Shown in pieces: positions 36,245-45,497 of a stretch of DNA of 64,000 nt. Location: assembly GCF_000427465.1 (NCBI RefSeq), contig NZ_ATYB01000008.1:1364001-1428000 (forward strand), given 5' to 3'. How positions within the stretch are numbered: position 1 is the stretch's first letter; every line of letters starts with the position of its first letter. The position numbers and the translations under genes are program-made. The notes under the pieces are model-generated. The model was given only the letters and a program-made list of their open reading frames with translations, ran no database searches and was not told the DNA's origin. The DNA is from Sinorhizobium arboris LMG 14919 (GTDB taxonomy: Bacteria > Pseudomonadota > Alphaproteobacteria > Rhizobiales > Rhizobiaceae).

Positions 36245-36316
36245 GTGTGTCCCATCGAGATGCGTGGCGGAGACGGTGCCTCCGCCTCTCTGCGACGACT
36301 TTACCGGCTTGCACCG

Positions 36317-36365
36317 CGATACGTCCAATATATTGTTCAACTCGATCCAGAGGAACAACGTATCG
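36317..36365. promoter_or_regulatory. Candidate LysR operator between allE and the LysR gene
   Basis: Two nested inverted repeats: CGATACG (36317-36323) with CGTATCG (36359-36365), and TTGTTC (36333-36338) with GAACAA (36353-36358). The right arms abut, while the left arms are split by nine bases. It lies in the divergent promoter region, just upstream of the LysR start. Confidence 0.4.
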
Positions 36366-36378
36366 ATGGGGTTATGCT

Positions 36379-37284
36379 ATGGAACTACGTCACCTGCGCT
36401 ATTTCGTTGCGGTGGCCGAAGCCGCAAGTTTCACGGCAGCGGCCAGGGGCCTCAGCATTTCGCAGCCGCCGCTGAGCCAGCAGATCAGGGATCTGGAGGC
36501 GGAAGTAGGCACGCGGCTGTTCGAGCGTTCCAGCCGCAATGTCGAGCTCACGGAGGCGGGCGCCAACTTTCTCGAACATGCCCGGATGGTTCTCGGTCAG
36601 ATAGAGCACGCAACCCTCCAGGCGCGCGCCATCGGTTCTGGGCAGGTGGGAACGTTGAACATTGCGACAACCGGCTCAGTGCTGCTGGGACCGTTGTCCA
36701 ATTTGATCGCGCGGTTCCGGGATGCATGGCCCGGCGTGTTCGTCCGCATCCATGAGATGGACCCCGAGGCGCAGGAGGCGGCCTTGCTCTCCCATCGCAC
36801 CGACCTCAGTTTCGTGCGTCGGCCTCGAAACAATCCGGGCCTCGTCGCGCATGTCGCCTGGCACGAGAAGGTGGGCGTGGCCCTGCCCGAGCACCATCGC
36901 ATGGCGGGTTCAGAGACGATCGAGCTCGGTGACCTGCGACAGGAAAACTTCGTTTTTCTGCGGCTCGCCGATTCACGGTTCGCGCGCTATTTGCATGATA
37001 GCTGCGTGGCGGCCGGGTTCGTGCCAAACATCACGAACGAGGTGGTGGAATCCTATTCCCTCACCAGCCTCGTTGCCGCGGGGCTCGGTGTGGCACTCGT
37101 TCCGGAATGCATCAGGACTCTTTCGCGGCCGGGCGTCGTCTACCGGCCGCTCGCCGACCCGGCGCCGGAGGCCGACGTCCATGTCATCAGCCGGCCGAAC
37201 CCCAGCCCCGTCATCGCAGCCTTTCTGGAGGCAGCGCAAGGTTTACCGGACAAGAGGATCGATGCCGAAGTTATATTTTCCTAA
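36379..37284 (+). CDS. LysR-family transcriptional regulator
   Basis: 301 residues from ATGGAACTACGT at 36379. The N-terminal helix-turn-helix is canonical: LRYFVAVAEAASFTAAARGL, SISQPPLSQQIRDLE, LFERSSRNVELTEAG. The effector domain follows (VGTLNIATTGSVLLGPL, then LVAAGLGVALVPECI). It is divergent from allE and probably activates it in response to a ureide or purine breakdown product. The assignment of the target is by position only. Confidence 0.92.
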   Translation: MELRHLRYFVAVAEAASFTAAARGLSISQPPLSQQIRDLEAEVGTRLFERSSRNVELTEAGANFLEHARMVLGQIEHATLQARAIGSGQVGTLNIATTGSVLLGPLSNLIARFRDAWPGVFVRIHEMDPEAQEAALLSHRTDLSFVRRPRNNPGLVAHVAWHEKVGVALPEHHRMAGSETIELGDLRQENFVFLRLADSRFARYLHDSCVAAGFVPNITNEVVESYSLTSLVAAGLGVALVPECIRTLSRPGVVYRPLADPAPEADVHVISRPNPSPVIAAFLEAAQGLPDKRIDAEVIFS

Positions 37285-37444
37285 ATTCGGGAGCGCTAAT
37301 ACGATTTTAGAATTAAATCCGTAGTATATTGTCCCGATCATCGGAGTTGCTGTTAAATACTACTCGTTATACATTGATCGCCAACTTCGATGTTGTGGTG
37401 CCAGGGGGTGCCGCGACCCTTAATCGGTCAGGGAGAATGGCGTC

Positions 37445-39499
37445 ATGGCGACGATCGTCGGTTCGAGCGGCTACGATATACTTCAAGGTACGGATGAGAC
37501 CGATCGTATCTGGGGCCTGGACGGTGGCGATACGATCGACGCGGGCGGCGGCGACGACTTCGTCGACGGTGGTGATTCAAACGACGTGTTGACGAGTTCG
37601 AGCGGCTATGACCGGCTCGACGGCGGCGCCGGCGACGACCAGATCGTCCTGACCGGTACCGGCGGCGCCGTCACCGGCGGCAGCGGCTACGATGGGCTGA
37701 CAGTGGATATCTCGACGCTTTCCGATCAGCTGGTATTCAACGGCGCCAGCGGTCACGGCATCATCGGATACGGGAGCGCAGAGGAACGGCACGTCTTTTT
37801 CAACGACGTCGAATGGTTCAGCATCGTTTCAGGAAGTGGAAACGATCGAATCGTGGGAACGGTGGGCCACGACAGGATCTCGACCGGGGCCGGAATAGAC
37901 GTCGTCGCCGCGGGGGCCGGAAACGACATCATCACGAATACGGGCGGCTACGACCGGCTCGAGGGCGGCGAAGGGAACGACCGCTTCGTGCTCGTCGGTA
38001 CCGGCAGCACCGTCGTCGGCGGCTCTGGTGACGATACAATGACGGTCGATCTGGCCGCGACTTCTGACGATATCGTGTTCAACGCCAACACCGGCCACGC
38101 GATCATCGCAAGTCGAACTCCCGACGAGCGCCACGTCTTCGTCCAGTATAGTGAGATCGAGCGGATCCAGGTGATCACCGGCAGTGGCAACGACCGTGTC
38201 CAGGGGAGCGTGCTCGCAGACGTCATCAGGACGGAAGCCGGAAACGACGTAGTAGATGGCGGGGCCGGCGACGATTCGATCACCGATGGGCGCGGCGCCA
38301 ATCACCTCTCGGGCGGCGATGGCAGCGACCTCATTACGACCACGCTTTATTCCGTTTCGGTCGACGGCGGCGAGGGCCGGGATTCGGTCCGGATCGAGGA
38401 ACGATCACGTACGAGCGATGTCACCATCGACTTCGTTTCGGGGACCGCGTCGACCGGCACGGTTTTCCGCAACATCGAAGCGGCCAGTCTCGCGCTCGGA
38501 GCTGGCAATGACACGGTGATCACGACCGATTTCCTTGTTTCGTTCGTATTTGCCGGCGCCGGGGACGACCGCCTCGAAGGCGGAGCCGAGCGCGATGAGT
38601 TCCACGGCGAGGACGGCAACGACAGCATCGACGGCCGTGCGGGGAACGACACGATCACGACCGGCCTCGGCGATGACGTTGCCTTCGGCGGCGACGGCAA
38701 TGACTCGCTCGTCAATAGCGGCGGTAAGGATATCTTGGATGGCGGGGCGGGCGACGACTGGATCGCCGACGCCATTCCCGGCAGCGGCAGCCTGGGCGAC
38801 GGATCGGTCATGCTCGGGGGCGACGGAAATGATACGATCAGGGCGGCTTTCAGGGGAGAGGTGGATGGTGGCGATGGGCACGACCTGCTTCAGCTGCGCC
38901 TCGGATCGCTCTCGGCTGCAATCGACTTCGATGCGAAGCTGGGAGCAATCAACACTGGATTGACCTTCGCCAATATCGAGGATTTCACCGTAACGACGGG
39001 AATTCGGAACGATATGCTCCGGGGTGGAGACGGTGACGACGTGTTCGATTCTCTGGGCGGCAACGATCTTCTCGAAGGGCGGGGCGGAAACGATATCCTG
39101 CGGGGATATACGGAGTGGGATCGGCTGTTCGGCGGCGATGGCGAAGACCGGCTCGATGGCGGCCCGCATGACGACCTTTTGAGCGGCGGCAACGGCACCG
39201 ATACGCTGATCGGCGGCAGCGGCGCGGACACGTTTCTCTGGTCGGACGAAATCGCCGGGCAGAGCGGCATAGACCACATCATCGACTTCAGCATAAGCAG
39301 CGGCGACGTCATAGCCTTTTCCGCTGTCGCTTCAGACAGAACCGGCATTCACGATTACGCCGATTTCGTTGCCGCCGCGACCGATACGAACGCCGGCATT
39401 TATGTCGCCCTTAACGGCTCCGGTACGGACGGGATCCTGATTGCGAATGCTTCGATTGCAGCTCTCACGGCGAACGATCTGGTCTTCGGTTTCGTTTAA
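37445..39499 (+). CDS. RTX calcium-binding repeat protein, type I secreted (predicted)
   Basis: 684 residues, acidic, with no N-terminal signal peptide. Many glycine-aspartate nonapeptides of the GGxGxDxLx type occur throughout (such as GGAGDDQI, GGDGNDSL, GGNGTDTLIGGSGADTF). Between RTX blocks a beta-rich module of about 55-85 residues recurs four times (near 54-138, 169-254, 305-360, 472-530); the first two are clearly duplicated. The last 80 residues (DHIIDFSISSGDVIAF to ANDLVFGFV) resemble a type I secretion signal. No ABC exporter gene is adjacent. GGGAGA precedes the ATG. Function unknown; surface or biofilm roles are common in the class. Confidence 0.88.
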   Translation: MATIVGSSGYDILQGTDETDRIWGLDGGDTIDAGGGDDFVDGGDSNDVLTSSSGYDRLDGGAGDDQIVLTGTGGAVTGGSGYDGLTVDISTLSDQLVFNGASGHGIIGYGSAEERHVFFNDVEWFSIVSGSGNDRIVGTVGHDRISTGAGIDVVAAGAGNDIITNTGGYDRLEGGEGNDRFVLVGTGSTVVGGSGDDTMTVDLAATSDDIVFNANTGHAIIASRTPDERHVFVQYSEIERIQVITGSGNDRVQGSVLADVIRTEAGNDVVDGGAGDDSITDGRGANHLSGGDGSDLITTTLYSVSVDGGEGRDSVRIEERSRTSDVTIDFVSGTASTGTVFRNIEAASLALGAGNDTVITTDFLVSFVFAGAGDDRLEGGAERDEFHGEDGNDSIDGRAGNDTITTGLGDDVAFGGDGNDSLVNSGGKDILDGGAGDDWIADAIPGSGSLGDGSVMLGGDGNDTIRAAFRGEVDGGDGHDLLQLRLGSLSAAIDFDAKLGAINTGLTFANIEDFTVTTGIRNDMLRGGDGDDVFDSLGGNDLLEGRGGNDILRGYTEWDRLFGGDGEDRLDGGPHDDLLSGGNGTDTLIGGSGADTFLWSDEIAGQSGIDHIIDFSISSGDVIAFSAVASDRTGIHDYADFVAAATDTNAGIYVALNGSGTDGILIANASIAALTANDLVFGFV

Positions 39500-39536
39500 T
39501 TCTCCGGGGAGAGCTCGATGCTGGATGCGCGGCGCT

Positions 39537-40358
39537 TCAGCCTTCCTCCGGCCTGTGCCCCCCGATTGCGCGCGTCAATTCGTCCGCGGTGCGGCGCACG
39601 GCGGGCCCGAGCACGCGGAGCCTGTCGTCGTCGATGCGGACGGTGGGACCGGAAATCGAGATGCCGCCGATAGCCTCGCCGTACTCGTTGAAGAGCGGGG
39701 CTGCGATGCAGCGCATGCCGAGCGTGTGCTCTTCGTCATCGACCGACCAGCCGCGAAAGCGGATCTCCTGAACGTTCCGGATCAGGTCCTGCAGCGTGGC
39801 GAGCGTCCGCCCGGTAAAGCAGGATAGCGTTCTGCCGCTCAAAGCCTTGGCGATCTCCGTATCGGACCAGGTCGAAAGAATGGCCTTGCCGATGCCGGAA
39901 GCGTGGATCGGCCCCCGCCGCCCGGGCCGGAAGAAGGCGCGCATCGGCGCGTGGCTTTCGACCTGAGAGATGAAGACCACGTCTCCGTCTTCCTCTATGC
40001 CGATATTCGCCGTCTCGCCGCTCTCGTCCATAAGCCGCTTCAGGAACGGACGGCTGATCGTGCCGAGCTTGCGGAAACGCAGGAAGGCGTTGCCGATCTC
40101 GAACGCCTTGACGCCGACAGTCCACGTCCCGGCCTCGGCATCGTTCGCCACCATTCCGTGGTGGGCGAGCGACGTCAGCAGCCGGTGCACGGTCGAAGGC
40201 GCCATGCCGGTCCGCTCCGAAAGCGCCGTCAAGGTCGATCCGTCGCCTTCGGCGATGACCGCCAGCAAGGAAAGACTCCTGTCCAATACCTGAACGGAAG
40301 CCGGCGCGGCATTCTCTCCCGCCTTGCGCCCCCTCTTTCCCTTGCCGTTCGCCTCCAT
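39537..40358 (-). CDS. IclR-family regulator, probably of glyoxylate/ureide use
   Basis: 273 residues from the ATG at 40358, chosen because TTGGAGGCTGGC precedes it; a TTG at 40370 is in frame but lacks this spacing. After a basic tail (KGKRGRKAG) comes the winged helix (VQVLDRSLSLLAVIAEGDGS, SERTGMAPSTVHRLL). The IclR effector domain follows (GIGKAILSTWSD, GWSVDDEEHTLGMRCIAAPL, GGISISGPTVRI). It is divergent from gcl, the arrangement of AllR/GclR-type repressors that respond to glyoxylate or allantoin products. That ligand is inference. Confidence 0.9.
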   Translation of the reverse strand: MEANGKGKRGRKAGENAAPASVQVLDRSLSLLAVIAEGDGSTLTALSERTGMAPSTVHRLLTSLAHHGMVANDAEAGTWTVGVKAFEIGNAFLRFRKLGTISRPFLKRLMDESGETANIGIEEDGDVVFISQVESHAPMRAFFRPGRRGPIHASGIGKAILSTWSDTEIAKALSGRTLSCFTGRTLATLQDLIRNVQEIRFRGWSVDDEEHTLGMRCIAAPLFNEYGEAIGGISISGPTVRIDDDRLRVLGPAVRRTADELTRAIGGHRPEEG

Positions 40359-40425
40359 GCCAGCCTCCAATCAGTGGTCGAGATCATGCTCTACATCCAT
40401 TGCATCCGATTTTCTCCTGTTTGTT

Positions 40426-40463
40426 GAAATTCTTTATTTCCACATGATGGTAATGATTTCCAT
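40426..40463. promoter_or_regulatory. IclR operator candidates upstream of gcl
   Basis: ATGGTAATGATTTCCAT (40447-40463) is a near-perfect 17-bp palindrome (ATGGNAATNATTNCCAT), close to the TGGAAAT-type operators of IclR proteins. A second, GAAAT-N5-ATTTC, is at 40426-40440. Both lie between the divergent IclR and gcl genes. Confidence 0.6.
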
Positions 40464-40522
40464 AAAATGCTTGAAACGAAGCGAGTATGGGGTAGGCTTC
40501 CATTCAAACAGGAGGAGTTCCC

Positions 40523-42307
40523 ATGGCCAAGATGCGCGCAGTCGATGCAGCGGTTTATGTTCTGGAAAAGGAAGGGATCGATTGCGCCTTCGGCGTGCCC
40601 GGCGCGGCGATCAATCCGTTCTACTCGGCCCTGAGGGCGCGTGGATCGATCCGTCACATCCTCGCTCGCCACGTCGAGGGCGCTTCGCACATGGCCGAGG
40701 GCTACACCCGGGCCAAGCATGGCAATATCGGCGTCTGCATCGGCACTTCGGGCCCGGCCGGCACGGACATGATCACCGGCCTCTATTCGGCGTCCGCGGA
40801 TTCGATCCCGATCCTCTGCATCACCGGACAGGCGCCGCGGGCACGTCTCGACAAGGAGGATTTCCAGGCGGTCGACATAGCCTCGATCGCGGCGCCCGTC
40901 ACCAAATGGGCGGTCACCGTCATGGAGCCGGCGCTGGTCCCCTTCGTCTTCCAGAAGGCCTTCCACCTGATGCGCTCGGGCCGGCCGGGACCGGTCCTCA
41001 TCGACCTGCCGGTCGACGTCCAGCTTGCCGAGATCGAGTTCGATCCGGACACCTATGAGCCGCTTTCGGCCTACAAGCCCGCCGCCACCCGTGCGCAGGC
41101 CGAAAAGGCGCTCGCGATGCTCAATGAGGCTGAGCGGCCGTTGATCGTGGCGGGCGGCGGCATCATCAATGCGGACGCCTCCGATCTCCTTACCGAATTC
41201 GCCGAGATTACCGGCGTTCCGGTCGTTCCGACGCTGATGGGCTGGGGCGTCATCCCGGACGACCATCCGCTGATGGCCGGCATGTGCGGCCTGCAGACCT
41301 CGCATCGTTACGGCAACGCGACGCTGCTCGCCTCCGATTTCGTCTTCGGCATCGGCAATCGCTGGGCAAACCGGCACACCGGCAACATCCCGACCTATAC
41401 GGAAGGCCGCAAGTTCATCCATGTCGATATCGAGCCGACGCAGATCGGCCGCGTCTTCGCGCCCGATTTCGGCATCGTCTCCGACGCGGGCGCCGCCCTC
41501 AAGCTCTTCCTCGACGTCGCGACTGAATGGAAGACGGCCGGCAAGCTGCGCGACTGGTCGGCCTGGGCAGAGGAGTGCCGAGAGCGCAAGCGGACGATGT
41601 TGCGCAAGACCCATTTCGATCAGACCCCGCTGAAACCCCAGCGCGTCTACGAGGAGATGAACAAGACTTTTGGCCGCGACACCTGCTACGTCTCGACCAT
41701 CGGCCTGAGCCAGATTGCCGGCGCGCAATTCCTGCACGTCTACAAGCCGCGCAACTGGATCAATTGCGGCCAGGCCGGTCCGCTCGGCTGGACGCTGCCG
41801 GCAGCACTCGGCGTGCGGGCCGCCGATCCGAACCGGCCGATCGTTGCGCTTTCCGGCGACTACGATTTCCAGTTCCTGATCGAGGAGCTCGCGGTCGGCG
41901 CCCAGCACAAGCTGCCTTACCTGCATGTCGTCGTGAACAATTCCTATCTCGGGCTGATCCGCCAGGCGCAGCGCGGCTTCGACATGGATTTCGAGGTCAG
42001 TCTCGCCTTCGAAAACATCAATGCCGACGGCGACGCGGAGAAGGGTTACGGAGTCGACCATGTGGCGGTTGCCGAAGGGCTCGGCTGCAAGGCGATCCGC
42101 GTCAGGAGCCCGAACGAATTCGCCGACGCCTTCGAGCGGGCGCAGGCACTGATGGAAGAGCACCAGGTGCCCGTCGTCATCGAATTCATCCTGGAGCGCG
42201 TCACCAATATCGCCATGGGCGCGGACATCAATTCGATCGTCGAGTTCGAGGAGCTCGCCGAGCGCGGCGAGGACGCTCCGACCGCGATTGCCGCTCTTCT
42301 CGACTGA
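40523..42307 (+). CDS. gcl: Glyoxylate carboligase (tartronate-semialdehyde synthase)
   Basis: 594 residues. Thiamine diphosphate enzyme that joins two glyoxylate molecules to tartronate semialdehyde and CO2. In the first domain the usual catalytic Glu of ThDP enzymes is replaced by Val: [17 protein letters not shown]51. This is the known hallmark of Gcl. The ThDP/magnesium motif is in [10 protein letters not shown] followed by [10 protein letters not shown]. The ATG follows GGAGGAG. It is the first gene of the plus-strand operon gcl-hyi-glxR-glycerate kinase-allA, under the divergent IclR gene. Confidence 0.97.
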   Translation: MAKMRAVDAAVYVLEKEGIDCAFGVPGAAINPFYSALRARGSIRHILARHVEGASHMAEGYTRAKHGNIGVCIGTSGPAGTDMITGLYSASADSIPILCITGQAPRARLDKEDFQAVDIASIAAPVTKWAVTVMEPALVPFVFQKAFHLMRSGRPGPVLIDLPVDVQLAEIEFDPDTYEPLSAYKPAATRAQAEKALAMLNEAERPLIVAGGGIINADASDLLTEFAEITGVPVVPTLMGWGVIPDDHPLMAGMCGLQTSHRYGNATLLASDFVFGIGNRWANRHTGNIPTYTEGRKFIHVDIEPTQIGRVFAPDFGIVSDAGAALKLFLDVATEWKTAGKLRDWSAWAEECRERKRTMLRKTHFDQTPLKPQRVYEEMNKTFGRDTCYVSTIGLSQIAGAQFLHVYKPRNWINCGQAGPLGWTLPAALGVRAADPNRPIVALSGDYDFQFLIEELAVGAQHKLPYLHVVVNNSYLGLIRQAQRGFDMDFEVSLAFENINADGDAEKGYGVDHVAVAEGLGCKAIRVRSPNEFADAFERAQALMEEHQVPVVIEFILERVTNIAMGADINSIVEFEELAERGEDAPTAIAALLD

Positions 42308-42359
42308 AGACTTCCACGCGGTTCCGCCCGTATCCCGCCCACCACTGAGGAGTGATCGC

Positions 42360-43175
42360 ATGCCGAGATTTGCTGCGAACCTGACCATGCTGTTCAACGA
42401 GGCGCCGTTCCTCGACCGTTTCGCGCTGGCCGCCAAGGCAGGATTCGAAGGTGTGGAATATCTCTTTCCCTACGAGTTCGACAAGATGGCACTGCGCGGT
42501 GCACTCGACCGTCACGGCCTGACGCAAGTGCTGCACAACCTGCCGGCCGGCGACTGGGCGGGCGGTGACCGGGGCATCGCGATCCTGCCGGATCGGATCG
42601 ACGAATTCCGCAAGGGGGTCGCGAGCGCAATCGATTATGCAACAGCGCTTGGCTGCCGCCAGGTCAATTGCCTCGTCGGCATCGCGCCGGACGGCGTACC
42701 TGACAGCGTGCTGCGCACGACCCTCGTCGCCAATTTGAAGCTTGCGGCGGCCGAACTCGGCAAGTGCGGCATCCGCCTCCTGATCGAACCGATCAACCGC
42801 TTCGATATTCCCGGCTTTTATCTCAACACGGTCGAGCAGGCGGCGTCGATCATCGAGGAGGTCGGGAGCGACAACCTCTTCATCCAATACGATCTCTACC
42901 ACCAGCAGCGCACCGAGGGCGAACTCATCGGCACCTACAGGCGCTACCGCGAAAAGATCGCGCATATACAGCTTGCGGACAATCCCGGGCGCAACGAGCC
43001 GGGTACCGGCGAGATCAACTACCCCTTCGTCTTCGACGCGCTGGAAGCCGCCGCTTACGACGGCTGGATCGGTTGCGAATACAAGCCGCTGACGACGACG
43101 ACGGAAGGACTTGGCTGGCTCGGCACCGAGCGGCAGCGCAAGCAATCCGCAGACATTATCCAAATCAGGAGCTAA
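42360..43175 (+). CDS. hyi: Hydroxypyruvate isomerase
   Basis: 271 residues from the ATG at 42360, after GAGGAGTGATCGC. A xylose-isomerase-like TIM barrel: it begins MPRFAANLTMLFNEAPFLDRF, with the metal/catalytic glutamates in RLLIEPINRFDIPG and IGCEYKPLTTT. Interconverts hydroxypyruvate and tartronate semialdehyde. It starts 52 bases after gcl and ends 5 bases before glxR. It is clearly paralogous to the otnI gene at 49278-50054 (same FAANLTM opening and VEYLFPYE). Confidence 0.94.
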   Translation: MPRFAANLTMLFNEAPFLDRFALAAKAGFEGVEYLFPYEFDKMALRGALDRHGLTQVLHNLPAGDWAGGDRGIAILPDRIDEFRKGVASAIDYATALGCRQVNCLVGIAPDGVPDSVLRTTLVANLKLAAAELGKCGIRLLIEPINRFDIPGFYLNTVEQAASIIEEVGSDNLFIQYDLYHQQRTEGELIGTYRRYREKIAHIQLADNPGRNEPGTGEINYPFVFDALEAAAYDGWIGCEYKPLTTTTEGLGWLGTERQRKQSADIIQIRS

Positions 43176-43180
43176 GCACG

Positions 43181-44065
43181 ATGGCATCTATCGGTTTCAT
43201 TGGACTGGGTATCATGGGCACGCCGATGGCGCGTCACCTTCAGGATGCCGGCCACAAGATCATCACGTCCAAATTCGTCATTCCGCCGCGTCAGGAGCTC
43301 GTCGACAACGGGCTGGAAATCGTCGAAACACCGAAGGCGCTCGCGGAGACGGTCGACACGATCATCCTGATGCTGCCGGATACGCCGGAAGTGAAGGATG
43401 TCCTGTTCGGTGACAATGGCGTCTGGTACGGCCTCGCCGAGGGCAAGCTCGTCATCGACATGAGCTCCATCTCGCCGATCGAGACGAAGGAGTTCGCGAA
43501 GAGAGTCCGTGAGACCGGTGCAGAATATATCGACGCACCGGTTTCCGGGGGCGAGGTCGGCGCCAAGAACGCATCTCTCAGCATCATGGCCGGCGGGAAG
43601 CCGAGTTCCTTCGAACGCGCATTGCCGCTCTTCAAGCTGATGGGCAAGAACATCACGCTTGTCGGCGATTGCGGAGACGGCCAGGTCACCAAGGTCGCAA
43701 ACCAGATCATCGTCGCGCTGACGATCGAAGCGGTGTCGGAAGCGCTCGTCTTCGCGTCCAAAGCAGGGGCCGACCCGGCCCGCGTCCGTGAGGCGCTGAT
43801 GGGCGGTTTTGCCTCCTCGCGCATCCTCGAGGTTCACGGCGATCGGATGATCAAGCGCACCTTCGAGCCGGGCTTCCGCATCTCGCTGCACCAGAAGGAT
43901 CTGAACCTCGCTCTGCAGGGAGCCAAGAGCCTTGGCATCTCGCTGCCGAACACGGCCGCCACCCAGGAACTCTTCAACAACTGCGCCGCCAACGGCGACA
44001 GCGGTCTCGACCATTCCGGGCTTGTCCGCGCGCTCGAACGGATGGCGAACCACGAAGTCGCGTAA
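43181..44065 (+). CDS. glxR: Tartronate semialdehyde reductase (2-hydroxy-3-oxopropionate reductase)
   Basis: 294 residues from ATGGCATCTATC at 43181. A beta-hydroxyacid dehydrogenase: GFIGLGIMGTPMA at 5-17, DAPVSGGEVGAKNA for substrate binding, and catalytic K171 in GQVTKVANQ. Reduces tartronate semialdehyde to D-glycerate with NAD(P)H. It sits between hyi and the glycerate kinase gene, which fixes the substrate. A GC-rich hairpin follows at 44127-44155. Confidence 0.95.
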   Translation: MASIGFIGLGIMGTPMARHLQDAGHKIITSKFVIPPRQELVDNGLEIVETPKALAETVDTIILMLPDTPEVKDVLFGDNGVWYGLAEGKLVIDMSSISPIETKEFAKRVRETGAEYIDAPVSGGEVGAKNASLSIMAGGKPSSFERALPLFKLMGKNITLVGDCGDGQVTKVANQIIVALTIEAVSEALVFASKAGADPARVREALMGGFASSRILEVHGDRMIKRTFEPGFRISLHQKDLNLALQGAKSLGISLPNTAATQELFNNCAANGDSGLDHSGLVRALERMANHEVA

Positions 44066-44126
44066 GGCGCGATCGAGGACGCGCATGATCGGCCGGCGGC
44101 CTCATCCGCCGTGGAGATCATGCACC

Positions 44127-44155
44127 CGGGCGGCGGAAGGAGGAGCCGCCGCCCG
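44127..44155. other. Strong intra-operon hairpin between glxR and glycerate kinase
   Basis: CGGGCGGCGG and CCGCCGCCCG form a perfect 10-bp GC stem with a 9-base loop. No T-run follows on the plus strand, so it is more likely an mRNA-stabilising or processing element, or a weak attenuator, than a terminator. Confidence 0.5.
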
Positions 44156-44178
44156 CGCATTTCTCAACGGGAGGAATT

Positions 44179-45447
44179 ATGGCCGTCGTCGCGAACCCGC
44201 GTCAGTTTCTGGAAACCCTGTTCGCTGCGGCGGTCTCCGCCGCCGATCCGAAACGGGTCATCGCCGCGAACCTGCCGGAGCGGCCGAAGGGGCGAACGGT
44301 GATCATCGGGGCCGGCAAGGGCGCTGCTCAGATGGCCCGGGCGTTCGAATCCGCCTGGGAGGGTCCGCTCAGCGGCGTGGTCGTCACGCGCTACGGCTTC
44401 GGCGCGCACTGCAAGCAGATCGAGGTGCTCGAGGCCTCCCATCCCTTGCCGGACGAGGGCGGGCTGAAGGCGTCGAAGCGGCTCCTCGCGGAAGTCAGCG
44501 GCTTGACCGGCGACGACCTGGTCGTGGCATTGATCTGCGGTGGTGGTTCGGCACTCCTGCCTGCACCGCCGCCGGGGCTTTCGCTCGAGGACGAAATCGC
44601 CGTCAACCGTGCGCTTCTTGCGTCGGGCGCACCGATCAGCGCGATGAACGCGGTCCGCAAGCATGTCTCCTTGATCAAGGGCGGCCGTCTGGCGGCCGCG
44701 GCCTATCCGGCCAAGGTCGTTTCCCTCGTCGTCTCGGATATTCCCGGCGATGACGCCGCACTGGTCGCGTCCGGTCCGACGATCGCTGACGCAGCGAGCC
44801 GTGAGGATGCCTTGAAGATCATCGAGCGTCACCGCCTCGCCCTGCCGGAAAAGGTCATGCACTGGCTGGCAGGCGCTGCTGCGGATGCCCCAAGACCCTC
44901 CGATCCGCGCTTTGCCCGTAACGAGGTGCGTCTGATCGCCTCCGCCGGCGTGTCGCTGGAGGCCGCGGCGGCCAAGGCACGGGCGGCTGGCATCGAGGCT
45001 GTCATTCTTTCCGATGCGATCGAAGGGGAGGCGCGCGACGTCGGGCTCGTTCATGCGGCGCTCGCGCGCGAGACGGCCCTGCGCGGCCGGCCCTTTCCGA
45101 AGCCGGTTGTCCTGCTTTCGGGCGGCGAAACGACGGTGACGGTCAGGGGCGAAGGCCGCGGCGGGCGCAACAGCGAGTTCCTGCTGTCGCTGGCGCTGGG
45201 CATTGACGGCATAGGCGGCATCTCGGCGCTCGCCGCGGATACCGACGGGATCGACGGTTCCGAAGACAATGCCGGCGCCTTCGCCGATCATACTACGATT
45301 GCCCGCCTGCTGGCGCGGCGGCTGGATGCTGCCGCGCTGCTTGAGCGAAACGACAGCTGGGCGGCCTTCGATCCGCTCGGCGACCTCTTCAAACCGGGGC
45401 CGACCGGAACGAATGTCAATGATTTCAGGGCGGTGCTGATCCAGTGA
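44179..45447 (+). CDS. ttuD: Glycerate 2-kinase (DUF4147/MOFRL family)
   Basis: 422 residues. The family is also annotated as hydroxypyruvate reductase TtuD, but operon context and current knowledge favour ATP-dependent glycerate 2-kinase (GckA type). Visible: the N-terminal GKGAAQMARAFE, SHPLPDEGGLKASKRLL, LICGGGSALLPAP, SDIPGDDAALVASGPT, and the C-terminal MOFRL region with LLSGGETTVTVRGEGRGGRNSEFLL and DTDGIDGSEDNAGA. GGGAGGA precedes the ATG. Phosphorylates D-glycerate from GlxR to 2-phosphoglycerate for glycolysis. The gene name follows rhizobial usage and is less sure than the family. Confidence 0.93.
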   Translation: MAVVANPRQFLETLFAAAVSAADPKRVIAANLPERPKGRTVIIGAGKGAAQMARAFESAWEGPLSGVVVTRYGFGAHCKQIEVLEASHPLPDEGGLKASKRLLAEVSGLTGDDLVVALICGGGSALLPAPPPGLSLEDEIAVNRALLASGAPISAMNAVRKHVSLIKGGRLAAAAYPAKVVSLVVSDIPGDDAALVASGPTIADAASREDALKIIERHRLALPEKVMHWLAGAAADAPRPSDPRFARNEVRLIASAGVSLEAAAAKARAAGIEAVILSDAIEGEARDVGLVHAALARETALRGRPFPKPVVLLSGGETTVTVRGEGRGGRNSEFLLSLALGIDGIGGISALAADTDGIDGSEDNAGAFADHTTIARLLARRLDAAALLERNDSWAAFDPLGDLFKPGPTGTNVNDFRAVLIQ

Positions 45448-45497
45448 TCGATGCCGCCGGCTGTAGAGAACAATTGGCCCACCAGGGAGGAAAGACC

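Noticed and set aside
37445..39499. Regularly spaced short DNA repeats that might suggest a CRISPR array
   Set aside because: The repetition is in the encoded RTX glycine-aspartate nonapeptides. There are no constant repeats with unique spacers and no cas genes.
40391..42436. A 681-codon minus-strand frame opposite gcl
   Set aside because: Antisense to an unmistakable gcl and lacking recognisable domains.
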